The notes beneath the pieces were generated by a model. That model was not told the origin of the DNA. It saw nothing but the letters and a program-made list of their open reading frames with translations, and searched no databases. Position numbers and translations under genes: made by a program. Positions 45,062 through 53,914 of a DNA stretch of 64,000 nucleotides are shown in pieces; the first letter of the stretch is position 1, and each line of letters begins with the position of its first letter. This DNA comes from Actinomycetospora endophytica (lineage in GTDB: Bacteria; Actinomycetota; Actinomycetes; Mycobacteriales; Pseudonocardiaceae), in the NCBI RefSeq assembly GCF_021026375.1, contig NZ_JAJNDB010000001.1, positions 1-64,000 on the forward strand, in the 5' to 3' direction.

Positions 45062-45343
45062 CTGCCAGACATCCCTTCGACCGAGGATCATTCGCTGGCC
45101 AGTCTCGCCACGGACCGCGCGCCGTGCCTCACCTAGCGCGGGTGAGACACGCCGACGGCCCCGACGCCGGCACCATCGATGTGTGCGACATCGGGCCAAC
45201 GCCCAGGGCGCCCAATTCCTCCGACCATCCGGGCGACGAGCACCGGCCGTAGCTCGTCCCCTCAGGATGAGGACGCGCTCGCTCGGGGGGCCGATCGTGA
45301 GCGCTGGGTCCCACCGGTCGTTCGCAGCTCAGAGGAGACCACG

Positions 45344-45817
45344 ATGACCGAGCAACAAGCGCCGTCCACGTCGGCACGGTCGATCCCCTACCCCCGTGCC
45401 GCGGACGAGTCGAACCCACGCGGTCCCACCCCGGCATGAACCGGATGGGTTCGTTTCGGTGGCGTGCTGATGGCCGTGGTCGGTGGGTTCGGCGTGATCG
45501 AAGGTGTGCTGGCCCTGTTCCTGCCCACGACCTACGTGCAGGGGAACGGGGTGGTGGTTGCATTGACCTTCATCGGCTGGGGCTGGCTGCACATCGTGCT
45601 CGGGGCGCTCGTGCTCATCGTGGGCCTGAGTCTGCTGCGCGGCGACGTGCCGGGCTGGGCGCGCGGCACCGCGATCGTGCTCGTGGCGCTCAACGCGATC
45701 GTGCAGCTGGCGTGGCTGCCCGCCTACCCGGTCTGGTCCATCCTGATGATCGTGCTGGACGTGCTGATCATTGGGGCACTCCTCGCGACCGGGGACCGGG
45801 CCGCCTGGTCGGGGTGA
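45344..45817 (+). pseudogene. DUF7144 membrane protein with an in-frame TGA
   Basis: ATG 45344, with AGAGGAG upstream, starts MTEQQAPSTSARSIPYPRAA and runs to TPA, where TGA 45437-45439 stops it. The same frame resumes at once as TGWVRFGGVLMAVVGGFGVI and continues through four helices (VALTFIGWGWLHIVLGALVL, MIVLDVLIIGALLATGDRAA) to 45817. Only codon 32 is wrong. Without it the protein is 157 residues, the usual DUF7144 layout. Translation might restart at GTG 45464. Nonsense mutation, sequencing error or readthrough are all possible. Confidence 0.65.
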
Positions 45818-46348
45818 CGCTCGGCGTCTCGACGTGGCGATCGCCCAGCCCCATCGGGCTCTTGGCGGCGGGTGTGTCGGGACCGGTCGCGGGTGGTGCT
45901 GACCATGCCGCCGAGCGGGATCACCACCACCCGGGCGCTGCCTGCCGCCGCGGCCAACGATCGGTTCGATCCCGTCGAGCGGGCCGAGATCGTCGCCGCG
46001 GCCGGCTGGGCGGTGCGGGCGGTCCAAGAGGACGTCCTCGAGCGGGCTCGGGGACGCCCGCTCGCCGCGCCTCGGTGGGCGGACGCGGACGTCACCGAGC
46101 CGTTGCCCACGACCCCGGGCGAGCTCCACGCTCGGGCGAGGTCCGCCGAGCCGAGCCGGGCCGGGCCGGGTGCTGAAGGTTGGTCTGGCGCCGTTCGAGT
46201 CGTGATCCTCCCCGGGACCGCTGTGCCGGGGGCGAGCGCCCAGGATCTTGGGCCTGCGAGTCGGGCTCGGTTCCGATCTCGGGTATGCCGTCCCCCGGGC
46301 ACCCTGCTCGGAGGCGGATGGACTCCTTCGGGCGCTTGTGGTGTCGCG
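45818..46348. other. Stretch without a supported gene
   Basis: One forward frame from 45905 (MPPSGITTTRALPAAAANDR) has some coding-like content (FDPVERAEIVAAAGWAVRAV) but runs on antisense to the glutaminase gene and matches nothing. Treated as non-coding. Confidence 0.35.
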
Positions 46349-47368
46349 TCAGGTGAAGACCCGTCGACGCGGAGCTGCGAAAACGTGCAGCCCGAAGTTG
46401 GTCGACAGGTCGCGGCAAATGTTGACGCCGCGGACGGAGTTGCCGTGGGCGTCGAGCCCGGGCGAGTAGACCGCGATGCCGATCCGTTCGGGGATGGCGG
46501 CCACGATGCCGCCGCTGACGCCGCTCTTGGCCGGGATGCCGACGTCGTAGAACCATTGGCCGGCGGCGTCATACATTCCACAGGTGGTCATGACGCTGGT
46601 GACGTCGCGGGCGTGCTCGGACGGCATCGCCGGGTTCCCGGTCAATGGATTCGTGCCTCCGTTCGCCAGCGTCGCGCCCATCACCGCGAGCTCATCGGTC
46701 GTCACCATGACCGAACAGACCGACAGGTAGACCAGGATGTTGTCCTCGATGTTGCCGTGGAGCATTCCCAGCGAGCGCATCAGGTAGCTGGTGGCAAGGT
46801 TGCGGTCGTTGACCTTGAGTTGTTGGTCGAGGGTCTCGGCGTCGACGTGCAGTTCGGTGTTGCCGGAGAACAGGCGGAGCCGTTCGAGCAGGCGTCCGAC
46901 CTTCTCCTCCGGGGTGCGTCCGCGGATCAGGCTGGTCGCGACCAGAGCCCCCGCGTTGACCATCGGATTGTGCGGGCGGTTGCGCTCCTCGTCGAAGCTG
47001 ATCGAGTTGTAGGGGTCACCGGAGGGCTCGACACCGACGTGATCGAGGGTGGCCTCCCGTCCGTTGTCCTCGAGGGCGAGGGCGTAGGTGAAGACCTTGG
47101 AGATCGAGTGCAGCGGGAACCGCTGCTCGCAGTCGCCGACCGAGACACGCACGCCCGAGACGTGCACACCGGAGAGACCGAAAAGGTCGGTCCACGATTC
47201 AGCCTCGGGTGGGTAGAACGAAACGATCTGCTCGACCGGCAGCCCCGCGTGGCGCCGGTGCAGCTCGTGGATGCGGGCGCGCACCGCCGCCGGGTCGACG
47301 TTCTCGGCCCAGGGCTCGGGCGAGGGCGGGCCGGTGCCCGGGCCCGTCGGTGATGGGGTCGTGGACAC
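46349..47368 (-). CDS. glsA: Glutaminase A
   Basis: 339 residues from ATG/GTG 47368. Serine-dependent beta-lactamase fold: Ser88-Ile-Ser-Lys91 in FPLHSISKVFTYALALED, PSGDPYNSISFDEERNRPHN (substrate-binding Asn), VNAGALVATSLI, LATSYLMRSLGM, the GGTNPLTG loop, VMTTCGMYDAAGQWFYDVG and PAKSGVSGGI. It hydrolyses glutamine to glutamate and ammonia. Length is slightly above the usual 305-330 because of a Pro-rich N-terminus. A single gene, well conserved. Confidence 0.95.
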   Translation of the reverse strand: MSTTPSPTGPGTGPPSPEPWAENVDPAAVRARIHELHRRHAGLPVEQIVSFYPPEAESWTDLFGLSGVHVSGVRVSVGDCEQRFPLHSISKVFTYALALEDNGREATLDHVGVEPSGDPYNSISFDEERNRPHNPMVNAGALVATSLIRGRTPEEKVGRLLERLRLFSGNTELHVDAETLDQQLKVNDRNLATSYLMRSLGMLHGNIEDNILVYLSVCSVMVTTDELAVMGATLANGGTNPLTGNPAMPSEHARDVTSVMTTCGMYDAAGQWFYDVGIPAKSGVSGGIVAAIPERIGIAVYSPGLDAHGNSVRGVNICRDLSTNFGLHVFAAPRRRVFT

Positions 47369-48097
47369 TCCGCCGCCTCACGGTGCTCGTCACGCCGGGG
47401 ACCGGCCCTCGAGGTCGTGCCACCCCTCCGCGAGCATCGGCTCCGGGTCGCTCGTCAGACTCCCCTCGGCCGCGGCTGCCCGCCTCATCCGTCGCGGATG
47501 AGCCGGGCGGGCCGAGGCGCTGCGGCGAACTGGTCAGGTCTATCTCGGACCAGCGGACCAGCGGATGCCGACGCGGACGGCGTCGCGCGCCTGCCCCTGG
47601 CGTCCCACCGATGCGGCCGTTCCCACCCGGCACGCGGAAACGTGGCGAGCATCAGGGGTGCACCGAGCGACCGCCCGGATCCCCGGGCTCGCCAGGGCGC
47701 TCACGTCTTGCCGGCGAGCTCCGCAGAGATTCGGTCGCGCAGCCGATGGCGCTGGATCTTGGTGGCCGACAGAGGCCACTCGAGCTCGGCGCCCTCTCAC
47801 GGTTGATCGACCGGCCATCGCCGAGGCCTTCGCTGGCACCGCACCCGGGGCCACCACGACGAGGCCTTCGCGGCCTCGCCGACGCCAGGGGATACGGCTT
47901 CGGGCGGGTACGCGAACAGCATCACCTCGTGCCTCGCCGGCCAACGGCGACCCCGAGGAACTGCCCGGCTCCACCCGATGTCGCAATTCGGGCCATCAAC
48001 TCGACGGGACACCGCTCGTAGGGTCGGCCGACATCGGCCTGATGTCTCGGAACCTGCGTCGGGCGGCTGGTGCCCGCTGGTAAGGAGGTAATCGCGC
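47369..48097. other. Stretch without a supported gene
   Basis: About 730 bases of short, Arg/Pro-rich frames on both strands with no family match. The right end holds the TAAGGAGG ribosome site of the leader ORF at 48098. Confidence 0.4.
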
Positions 48098-48148
48098 ATG
48101 TGTGAGCAGCCGAGCTATTACGCCGTTCCCGGCGGCGACCAGCGGTGA
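48098..48148 (+). CDS. 16-residue leader ORF overlapping the next gene
   Basis: ATG 48098 follows a near-perfect AAGGAGG at 48082-48088 and encodes [16 protein letters not shown]. Its TGA (48146-48148) overlaps the GTG start of the next gene (48145). The downstream gene has no ribosome site of its own, so ribosomes probably arrive through this leader. Confidence 0.5.
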   Translation: MCEQPSYYAVPGGDQR

Positions 48149-48543
48149 CTGGTCCCGAGGGCGCTGGTCAACCGCGGCGACCCGACCTCGAAGCCGCCGC
48201 CGACAGCACCATCCCGGCCGAGCACGCCCACCGGGCCGCCCTGGTCGTCGCCGCCAACGCCACCGGCCCGGACGATGCCCGGGACCTGCTGGACATACTC
48301 GGATTGCTCGATCGGGCCCGACCGGTGCTGGACACCGCGACGGCCGCCGAGGCGGTGGGGATTACTGAGACCGCACTGATCTGGTTCGCGCTGGCGGACA
48401 TCGCTACCCCTGCCCGCACCGATCCGAACCGCACGCGATGGTGGAACGTGGTCGACCTGCACCGCCAGATCGACGCCTATCGGACCAAGGAGAACCAGGG
48501 CGAACAGCCGGTTTTCGGTGGCCAGCCCCGGCCCGTTGACTAA
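48145..48543 (+). CDS. MerR/excisionase-like DNA-binding hypothetical
   Basis: 132 residues from GTG 48145, translationally coupled to the leader ORF. An acidic Ala-rich N-terminus and helix ([20 protein letters not shown]) precede a winged-helix-like segment: [20 protein letters not shown], then [20 protein letters not shown], which follows the MerR/Xis pattern of helix, turn, basic wing and helix. No known member named. The likely role is DNA binding on a mobile element; inference. Confidence 0.55.
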   Translation: MTGPEGAGQPRRPDLEAAADSTIPAEHAHRAALVVAANATGPDDARDLLDILGLLDRARPVLDTATAAEAVGITETALIWFALADIATPARTDPNRTRWWNVVDLHRQIDAYRTKENQGEQPVFGGQPRPVD

Positions 48544-48610
48544 CCTGCGAGGCCCTGCTGTGTCCGACGACACAGGCGCTGCCCTGGGGCGGGCTCCTGC
48601 TCCCGGGACT

Positions 48611-48892
48611 GGGGGTGGACGGGCCGGCGTCCGCGGCGATCACCCCTCGAACGCGTCGACTCCGGTTTCCCCAGCCGGGTCCGCAGTGGCTCAGGTCGAG
48701 GTCGGCGAGCAGGCCTGGGCGGCTGGGTTCCCACCCGAGCAGGTCTTGTGCTGCTTGACCGCCTCGGCCGGTACTCACCTGTCGGAGGCCCAGTAGTGGC
48801 TCAGGTCGAGATCGGCGAGCAGGCCTGGGCGGCTGGGTTCCCACCCGAGCAGGTCACGGGTGATCGCCGCGGACGCCGGCCCGTCCACCCCC
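48611..48892. repeat. Rearranged duplication of the SDR gene's 3' end
   Basis: A 61-bp unit (starting AGTGGCTCAGGTCGAG) occurs at 48685-48745 and again at 48795-48855 with one mismatch, 110 bp apart. The 35-bp segment 48858-48892 inside the SDR gene is also present inverted at 48611-48645. The outer copies thus came from the end of the SDR gene by direct and inverted duplication. Confidence 0.75.
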
Positions 48893-49710
48893 CAGAAGCC
48901 GCCGAGCCAGCCGAGGTACTCGCGGGCGTCGTCCGGGGCGACGGAGACGGCTGGGATCCCGAGGTGGGCGGCGAGGACCTCGGCGACGCCGCGGATCGCG
49001 ACGCCCTCCTCCCCCACCGCGTGCAGTACCGTCCCGGCCGGCGCCGACTCCAGCGCGAGGCGGAAGACCCGGGCGGCGTCGTCACGGTGGACCGACGGCC
49101 AGCGGTTGAGGCCCTCGCCGACGTAGGCCACGGCACCCTTCTCCCGGGCGAACCGGATGGCGGTGGGAAGGAATCCGTTGTCGCCGTCGCCGTGGGTGGC
49201 CGGCGGGAGGCGCACCACCGAGGACCGCACGCCCCGCTCGGCGAGGGCGAGCGTCGACGTGGCGTTGGCGATCCGACCGCCACCACCGCTGATCGGCCCG
49301 CTGCGGTCCCCGGCCAGGCCGTCGCGTTCGGTGGCGACGACGCCGGGCGCCAGCCCCAGCACACCGAGGATTCCCGAGGCGATGACGAACGGCTTGCCGG
49401 TCCCGGCCAGGGCCTCGCCGAACGCTTCGATGGCCGCCCGGTCGGCGGCGCTCGCCCCGGCGTAGTCGCCGCTGAACGCGATGTCGTGCTTGAACGCGAG
49501 GTGGACGACACCGTCGGCCTCCTGCGCCGCGGCCCGCAGGCCGTCGAGGTCGTCGAGCGACCCGGACCGGACCGGTGCTCCCGCGGCGCGCACGGCGTCG
49601 GCCGAGGACTCTGACCGGGCGAGGCCGGTGACGGTGTGGCCGGCGCCGAGCAGATCGGGCACGAGCCCACGACCCACCCAGCCCGACGCTCCCGTGACGA
49701 ACACGTGCAT
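48775..49710 (-). CDS. NAD-dependent epimerase/SDR family oxidoreductase
   Basis: 311 residues from ATG 49710 (MHVFVTGASGWVGRGLVPDL), with the NAD(P) motif TGASGWVG. ARSESSADAVRAAGAPVRSG and GSLDDLDGLRAAAQEADGVV, GLNRWPSVHRDDAARVFRLA and LGIPAVSVAPDDAREYLGWL match the extended SDR group close to NAD-dependent epimerases; a YxxxK pair is not obvious. It diverges from a TetR gene whose operator candidate lies between. Its 3' end is the source of the nearby duplications. Confidence 0.88.
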   Translation of the reverse strand: MHVFVTGASGWVGRGLVPDLLGAGHTVTGLARSESSADAVRAAGAPVRSGSLDDLDGLRAAAQEADGVVHLAFKHDIAFSGDYAGASAADRAAIEAFGEALAGTGKPFVIASGILGVLGLAPGVVATERDGLAGDRSGPISGGGGRIANATSTLALAERGVRSSVVRLPPATHGDGDNGFLPTAIRFAREKGAVAYVGEGLNRWPSVHRDDAARVFRLALESAPAGTVLHAVGEEGVAIRGVAEVLAAHLGIPAVSVAPDDAREYLGWLGGFWGVDGPASAAITRDLLGWEPSRPGLLADLDLSHYWASDR

Positions 49711-49729
49711 GAGAAGCCTCCCTAATTCG

Positions 49730-49745
49730 TTGTACACTCGTACCA
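49730..49745. promoter_or_regulatory. TetR operator between the SDR and TetR genes
   Basis: TTGTACACTCGTACCA: GTAC-N4-GTAC core with near-symmetric flanks, in the 58-bp gap between divergent starts. Confidence 0.55.
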
Positions 49746-49768
49746 CTAACCTGGGAGGAGAACCAGCG

Positions 49769-50350
49769 ATGGCGGCGGGACGCCCCATCGACCACCGGCG
49801 GCGGGCCGAGCTGCTCGACGCCGTGGTCGATTACACGGTCGAGTACGGCTTCTCCGAGGTCTCGTGGCGTCCACTCGCTGCCGGCCTCGGGGTCTCGCCG
49901 AACACGCTCGTGCACCGCTTCGGCTCCAAGGAGCAGATGCTCGAGGCGGTCCTCGGACGGCTGCGCGAGCGCATCCTCACCGACACCGACGACCTGCTCG
50001 GCGAGCGGCCCGGCCTGGCCGCCGCGGCGCGCGCCGCGTGGAACCGCACCTCGGCTCCGCAGCGGGCCGCGGAGTTCGGGCTGTTCTTCGCCGTCTACGG
50101 GCGGGCGCTGCAGGCCCCGGAGCAGTTCGGGGCGTTCCTGGACCGGGTCGTCGCCGACTGGTTGCGCTCCTTGGTCGACGCCCAGGGACCCGACGTCGAC
50201 CCGGCCACCGCCACCCGCCGGGCGACCCTGGTGATCGCGACCCTGCGCGGGCTGCTGCTCGACCTGCTCGCCACCGGCGACCGGGAACGAGTCCAGGACG
50301 CTGCGGAGGCGTTCCTGGCCTCTCTCCCGGGGCAGGATCGACCGGCCTGA
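49769..50350 (+). CDS. TetR family transcriptional regulator
   Basis: 193 residues from ATG 49769, with GGGAGGAG at 49753-49760. HTH at about 31-51 (VSWRPLAAGLGVSPNTLVHRF) then GSKEQMLEAVL. The C-terminal domain (WLRSLVDAQGPDVDPATATR, LRGLLLDLLATGDRERV) resembles the TetR_C group with a small-molecule pocket. Divergent from the SDR gene, which it probably represses through the palindrome at 49730. Confidence 0.9.
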   Translation: MAAGRPIDHRRRAELLDAVVDYTVEYGFSEVSWRPLAAGLGVSPNTLVHRFGSKEQMLEAVLGRLRERILTDTDDLLGERPGLAAAARAAWNRTSAPQRAAEFGLFFAVYGRALQAPEQFGAFLDRVVADWLRSLVDAQGPDVDPATATRRATLVIATLRGLLLDLLATGDRERVQDAAEAFLASLPGQDRPA

Positions 50351-50447
50351 GCGGTCGGGACATCTGATCTTTCAACCAGGTCCCGACGGGGCCGGAGCAG
50401 TCGAAACCCCCGCCGCACCTGGCCTGACGGCAGGCTCGAGGCCGAAG

Positions 50448-50822
50448 ATGGCGGGCGTGTTCGGGCCTGTGGTGAACGTGTTCCTGTTCGTGGACGATCT
50501 CGAGACTGCGACGGCGTGGTACGCCGCGCGACTGGGCCGGCAACCGGTAGCGACGCAAGACCAACTGGCCATGTTCGAGCTCGGTGAGCGTTCAGCGCCG
50601 GCGCGGCTGACGGTGCACCGCTCGGACGAGTACAACGAACCCGGTCTTCAGGGAACGGTGGCCTACTGGGACGTCGAGGATGTCGACGCGTTTGTGGCCG
50701 AATGGACCAGGAACGGGGCGGTAGCGCACCGGGGACCGAAGACGGTGTTCACCGGAGAGCGGCTGTGTCAGTTGCGTGACCCGTTCGGGAATCTGATCGG
50801 GATTCGCCAGGCGCCAGTCTGA
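50448..50822 (+). CDS. VOC-family (glyoxalase/bleomycin resistance-like) protein
   Basis: 124 residues from ATG 50448 (MAGVFGPVVNVFLFVDDLET). TAWYAARLGRQPVATQDQLA, GTVAYWDVEDVDAFVAEW and RLCQLRDPFGNLIGIRQAPV are the two beta-alpha-beta-beta-beta units of a VOC domain. The metal ligands are not all conserved, so it may be a binding protein. Independent of the TetR gene ahead, 97 bp upstream. Confidence 0.85.
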   Translation: MAGVFGPVVNVFLFVDDLETATAWYAARLGRQPVATQDQLAMFELGERSAPARLTVHRSDEYNEPGLQGTVAYWDVEDVDAFVAEWTRNGAVAHRGPKTVFTGERLCQLRDPFGNLIGIRQAPV

Positions 50823-51196
50823 ACCTCGCGTCCCGCGGTGGACCTCGTTGGCCGCGACGGCGGTGCGCGCGGGCGGGGCCTCCGGGGTGGCCACGCCGTG
50901 CACCGCGATCGCCGCGAGCTGGCCGGCGACCTGTTCGGGTGAGGAGGGCATCGGCGGAGCGCCACGGCGGCCCTACCAGCTACCTCCCCGAGACCTCGGA
51001 GGAGGCGATTGGCCCGCCGCTCCGCCATTGGGGTCCGGCGAGCAGAGCGAGGCCTGGACCTCGTGATTCGCCGTCGCGGAGTGCAGGCTCGCGACGCCCG
51101 CCGACGTCATTCGCCAGCTCATCAGCGCCCCGGCCATTCGCCTGGTCGACATCGACGGGTGGCCCTGCCCGGGCGATGCGCTGAACGCTTCCGCTC
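50823..51196. other. Short gap with a gene fragment
   Basis: The reverse strand from 50951 reads MPSSPEQVAGQLAAIAVHGV and ATPEAPPARTAVAANEVHRG, then runs antisense to the VOC gene. It looks like the N-terminus of a lost gene. Nothing else is supported. Confidence 0.3.
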
Positions 51197-51862
51197 TCAG
51201 CGTCCGGCGACCCGACGCAGCAACCGCGCGGCGGCCGCGATCTCGTCGTCGGCGACCTCGTGGCCGCGGCCGGGTTGCACCCGCAGCTCGGCCTCCGCCC
51301 CGTGGCTGCGTAGCACGTCGGCCAGCGCCTGCGTGGCGGACAGCGGCACCCAGACGTCGGCCTCTGCGTTGGTGACCAGGACGGGGAGGCCCGCGAGCGG
51401 CGCCGGGCCGGGCGGAGCGGGCCACGGCGTGCCCGCGGGGCCGAACGCGGCGCCGGTCCAGATGAGCGCACCCGCCCAGTGCCGCCGCCCGCGCAGGAGC
51501 TGGTCAGCGACCAGGCAGGCCCCCTGGGAGAACCCGGCGAGCACCACCGGTGTGCCACGGCCGGGGGCCAGCACCTCGGTGAGCCGGTCGATGATCTCGT
51601 CGGCGCGCTCCCGCTCGGCCGCGGTGTGGTCGAGGGGATCGTGGACGCGACCGGAGTACCAGGACCGACCCGGTGCCGCGGGCGCGGCCCACGTGATCCG
51701 CACCCCGGAGAGATGGTGGGTGAGGCGGTCGAGCACGTGGTCGTACATCCACGTCGGGTCCTGGTCGCGGCCGTGCAGCAGCACCACCGTGAGGACCCCG
51801 CTCCCGACCGGCTCACCCCGGACCTCGACCACCACCCCGGCGGCGTGCAGGGCTGTGGTCAC
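51197..51862 (-). CDS. Phospholipase/carboxylesterase-family alpha/beta hydrolase (MhqD-like)
   Basis: 221 residues from GTG 51862. LTVVLLHGRDQDPTWMYDHV (oxyanion loop), nucleophile elbow VVLAGFSQGACLVAD, acid PVLVTNAEADVWVPLSATQA and His in VQPGRGHEVADDEI make a complete Ser-Asp-His triad. The family hydrolyses carboxyl esters and includes MhqD of quinone-response operons. It overlaps the AraC gene by 4 bp on the same strand and is divergent from a ring-cleaving dioxygenase, so a role in aromatic or quinone breakdown is likely. Confidence 0.85.
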   Translation of the reverse strand: MTTALHAAGVVVEVRGEPVGSGVLTVVLLHGRDQDPTWMYDHVLDRLTHHLSGVRITWAAPAAPGRSWYSGRVHDPLDHTAAERERADEIIDRLTEVLAPGRGTPVVLAGFSQGACLVADQLLRGRRHWAGALIWTGAAFGPAGTPWPAPPGPAPLAGLPVLVTNAEADVWVPLSATQALADVLRSHGAEAELRVQPGRGHEVADDEIAAAARLLRRVAGR

Positions 51863-52824
51863 CCGGCACCATTCCCGAGCGCCGCGCGACGGTAGGCCAC
51901 GGGTGTCCGGCCGGTGGCATGCTTGACCAGCTGTCCGAAGCGGGTCGCGTTCGGCAGCCCCCGACGTTGGGCGATCGCGGAGACCGGCTCGGCGGCATAT
52001 GCCGGATCCGCGAGGTCGGCCAGGCAGCGCTGGATCCGGCGCTGCCGGATGGTCCCGGCGACGGTGCGGCCGTCCTCGGCGAGCAGGGCGTGCAGATGAC
52101 GGGGCGAGACGAACATCGCCGCCGCGATCGAACTCGGCGACAGCGTCGGGTCGGCCAGCTGCTCGTCGATGTAGCGGTCGATCCGGGTCCGCAGCTCCTC
52201 GTGCGGATCCCGGCGCTCCAGCAGCCCGCGTCGGGAGAGCTCGTCGTCGAACAGCGTGCGGACCAGCTCCGTGGCGTGCCGCGCGGTCGCCAGCACGGAC
52301 TCGGGTCGCGACGCGACATCCGACTGCTCGAGCGTCTCGTGCAGCCCGGTGAGCAGCCCGGCGACGGCGGGGGTGAGCCCGTGAGCGCCGTCGAGCGTTG
52401 TCGCGGTGAGCTCGCCGGCCCTGCCGTAGCCGCGCAGATCCGCCGTGCCCGGTCCCGTCGTCGGGAAGCGGAAGCACAGGCTGCGGTACCCCTCGCCGCT
52501 GACGATCTCGACGGGGCGACCGGAGTCGTAGAACACCATGTCACCGGGACCGACGCGGCCGACCCGGTCGTCCTGCCGGAACTCGGCGGTACCCGCGAGC
52601 TGGAGCGAGAGCAGGTACTCGCCAGGCCCGTCGCCGAGGTGCTCGGGCGCGCGGACCGCGCGGTGCGGATGCGAGGTCATCGCGATGAGCGAGGTCTCGC
52701 CGAGCCGGTGGCGGCTCACACTGCCGCGGAAGCGTTCGGGCCGCGAGCACTCGACGTCGAACCGCAGCAGCGCCCCTGTCACGGCGCCCTGCCAGGCGTC
52801 CAGGTCCTGGACCTCGTCGTCCAC
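51859..52824 (-). CDS. AraC/XylS-family regulator
   Basis: 321 residues from GTG 52824. The N-terminal half has the AraC-binding-like (AraC_binding_2) pattern: YLLSLQLAGTAEFRQDDRVG, VGPGDMVFYDSGRPVEIVSG, YRSLCFRFP. The C-terminal HTH pair is LADPTLSPSSIAAAMFVSPR-HLHALLAEDGRTVAGTI and PVSAIAQRRGLPNATRFGQL with GRTPVAYRR. This architecture usually activates aromatic catabolic genes. It diverges from the dioxygenase operon, with an inverted repeat at 52859, and is first in a two-gene unit with the esterase. Confidence 0.9.
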   Translation of the reverse strand: MDDEVQDLDAWQGAVTGALLRFDVECSRPERFRGSVSRHRLGETSLIAMTSHPHRAVRAPEHLGDGPGEYLLSLQLAGTAEFRQDDRVGRVGPGDMVFYDSGRPVEIVSGEGYRSLCFRFPTTGPGTADLRGYGRAGELTATTLDGAHGLTPAVAGLLTGLHETLEQSDVASRPESVLATARHATELVRTLFDDELSRRGLLERRDPHEELRTRIDRYIDEQLADPTLSPSSIAAAMFVSPRHLHALLAEDGRTVAGTIRQRRIQRCLADLADPAYAAEPVSAIAQRRGLPNATRFGQLVKHATGRTPVAYRRAALGNGAG

Positions 52825-52858
52825 CGGGGCACCTCCCACCGGCCGGCCCCGCCCGAGG

Positions 52859-52887
52859 AGTGCAGCGGACGGAGAGGTCCCTGCACT
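52859..52887. promoter_or_regulatory. Inverted repeat in the AraC/dioxygenase gap
   Basis: AGTGCAG, 15 bases, CTGCACT: perfect 7-bp arms in the 130-bp divergent gap. A plausible AraC-regulator site. A TAGCGT -10-like box at 52919-52924 could serve the dioxygenase operon. Confidence 0.45.
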
Positions 52888-52954
52888 GTAACGAGAGCCG
52901 CGAGACGTGGGCCACACCTAGCGTCACGGGCGATTCCGACGAGGAGGTGTCGCG

Positions 52955-53914
52955 GTGTCCCACATCCGCGGTTCCCACCACATCACGCTCTCGGTGGGCG
53001 GTGCGCAGGAGGACGTCGACTTCCACGTCGGCGTCCTGGGGATGCGCTTCATCAAGCGCACGGTGCTGTTCGACGGCTCGCTACCGATCTATCACCTGTA
53101 TTACTCGAACGCGGCCGGCGACCCGTCGGCGGTACTCACCACGTTCCCGTGGCGCCAGGCGGGCCTCGTCGGGCGCCGCGGCACCAACCAGGCCCGTGAG
53201 GTGCTGCTCTCGGTCTCCGCGGACTCGCTGGACTTCTGGTCGCGGCGTCTGGCCGACCATGACGTCGAGGTGACCGACGCCGAGGTGTTCGACCGCCGAC
53301 GACTGCTCTTCCGCCACCCCTGCGGCATCGAGTACGCACTGGTCGCGAACGACGGAGACCCGCGGCGGGGCTTCGCCGGCGCCGGCGTCCCGCCCGAGCA
53401 CGCGATCCACGGCATCCACGGCGTCGGGGTGCACGTCGCGACCCCGGAACGGATGGTCGAGTTCGCCGAGGAGGTCTTCCACTCCCAGGGCACGGTGACC
53501 GAGGACGGCGATCGCGCCGGGTTCCAGGTCGGGAAGGAGCCGCTGGGCAACCACGTGGAGCTCGTCGCCGACACCACCGACGACCAGGGCACCTGGCGCT
53601 ACGGCGCGGGGACCTTCCACCACGTGGCCTGGAACCTGGAGACCCTGCAGAACCAGGACGAGCTCAAGTTCGAGATCGAGGGCAACGGTTATACCGACAT
53701 CTCCGAGCTCAAGGACCGCAAGTACTTCAAGTCGGTCTACGTGCGCACCCCGGCCGGCGCGCTGTTCGAGCTGGCCGTGACGCACCAGGAGGGTGGCTGG
53801 ACCTGCGACGAGTCGCCGCACGAGCTCGGGCAGCGCTTCCAGCTGCCCGAGCAGTTCGAGCACCGCCGCGACGAGATCTTCTCCAGGCTCGAGCCGATCG
53901 AGGCCCCGTCGTGA
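52955..53914 (+). CDS. VOC-family ring-cleaving dioxygenase (MhqO/hydroquinone dioxygenase-like)
   Basis: 319 residues from GTG 52955, with GAGGAGG 10-16 bases upstream. Two VOC modules: IRGSHHITLSVGGAQEDVDF (first metal-type His), FPWRQAGLVGRRGTNQAREV, HAIHGIHGVGVHVATPERM and GTFHHVAWNLETLQNQDELK; the Glu ligand fits TPAGALFELAVTHQEGG. This matches the LinE/PcpA/MhqO type of Fe(II) dioxygenases that open hydroquinone-like rings. First gene of a three-gene operon; its stop overlaps the hydrolase start. Confidence 0.85.
   Translation: MSHIRGSHHITLSVGGAQEDVDFHVGVLGMRFIKRTVLFDGSLPIYHLYYSNAAGDPSAVLTTFPWRQAGLVGRRGTNQAREVLLSVSADSLDFWSRRLADHDVEVTDAEVFDRRRLLFRHPCGIEYALVANDGDPRRGFAGAGVPPEHAIHGIHGVGVHVATPERMVEFAEEVFHSQGTVTEDGDRAGFQVGKEPLGNHVELVADTTDDQGTWRYGAGTFHHVAWNLETLQNQDELKFEIEGNGYTDISELKDRKYFKSVYVRTPAGALFELAVTHQEGGWTCDESPHELGQRFQLPEQFEHRRDEIFSRLEPIEAPS

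Noticed and set aside
45872-47353. Long forward ORF of 493 codons
   Set aside because: Most of it is antisense to the glutaminase gene, which has full family motifs.
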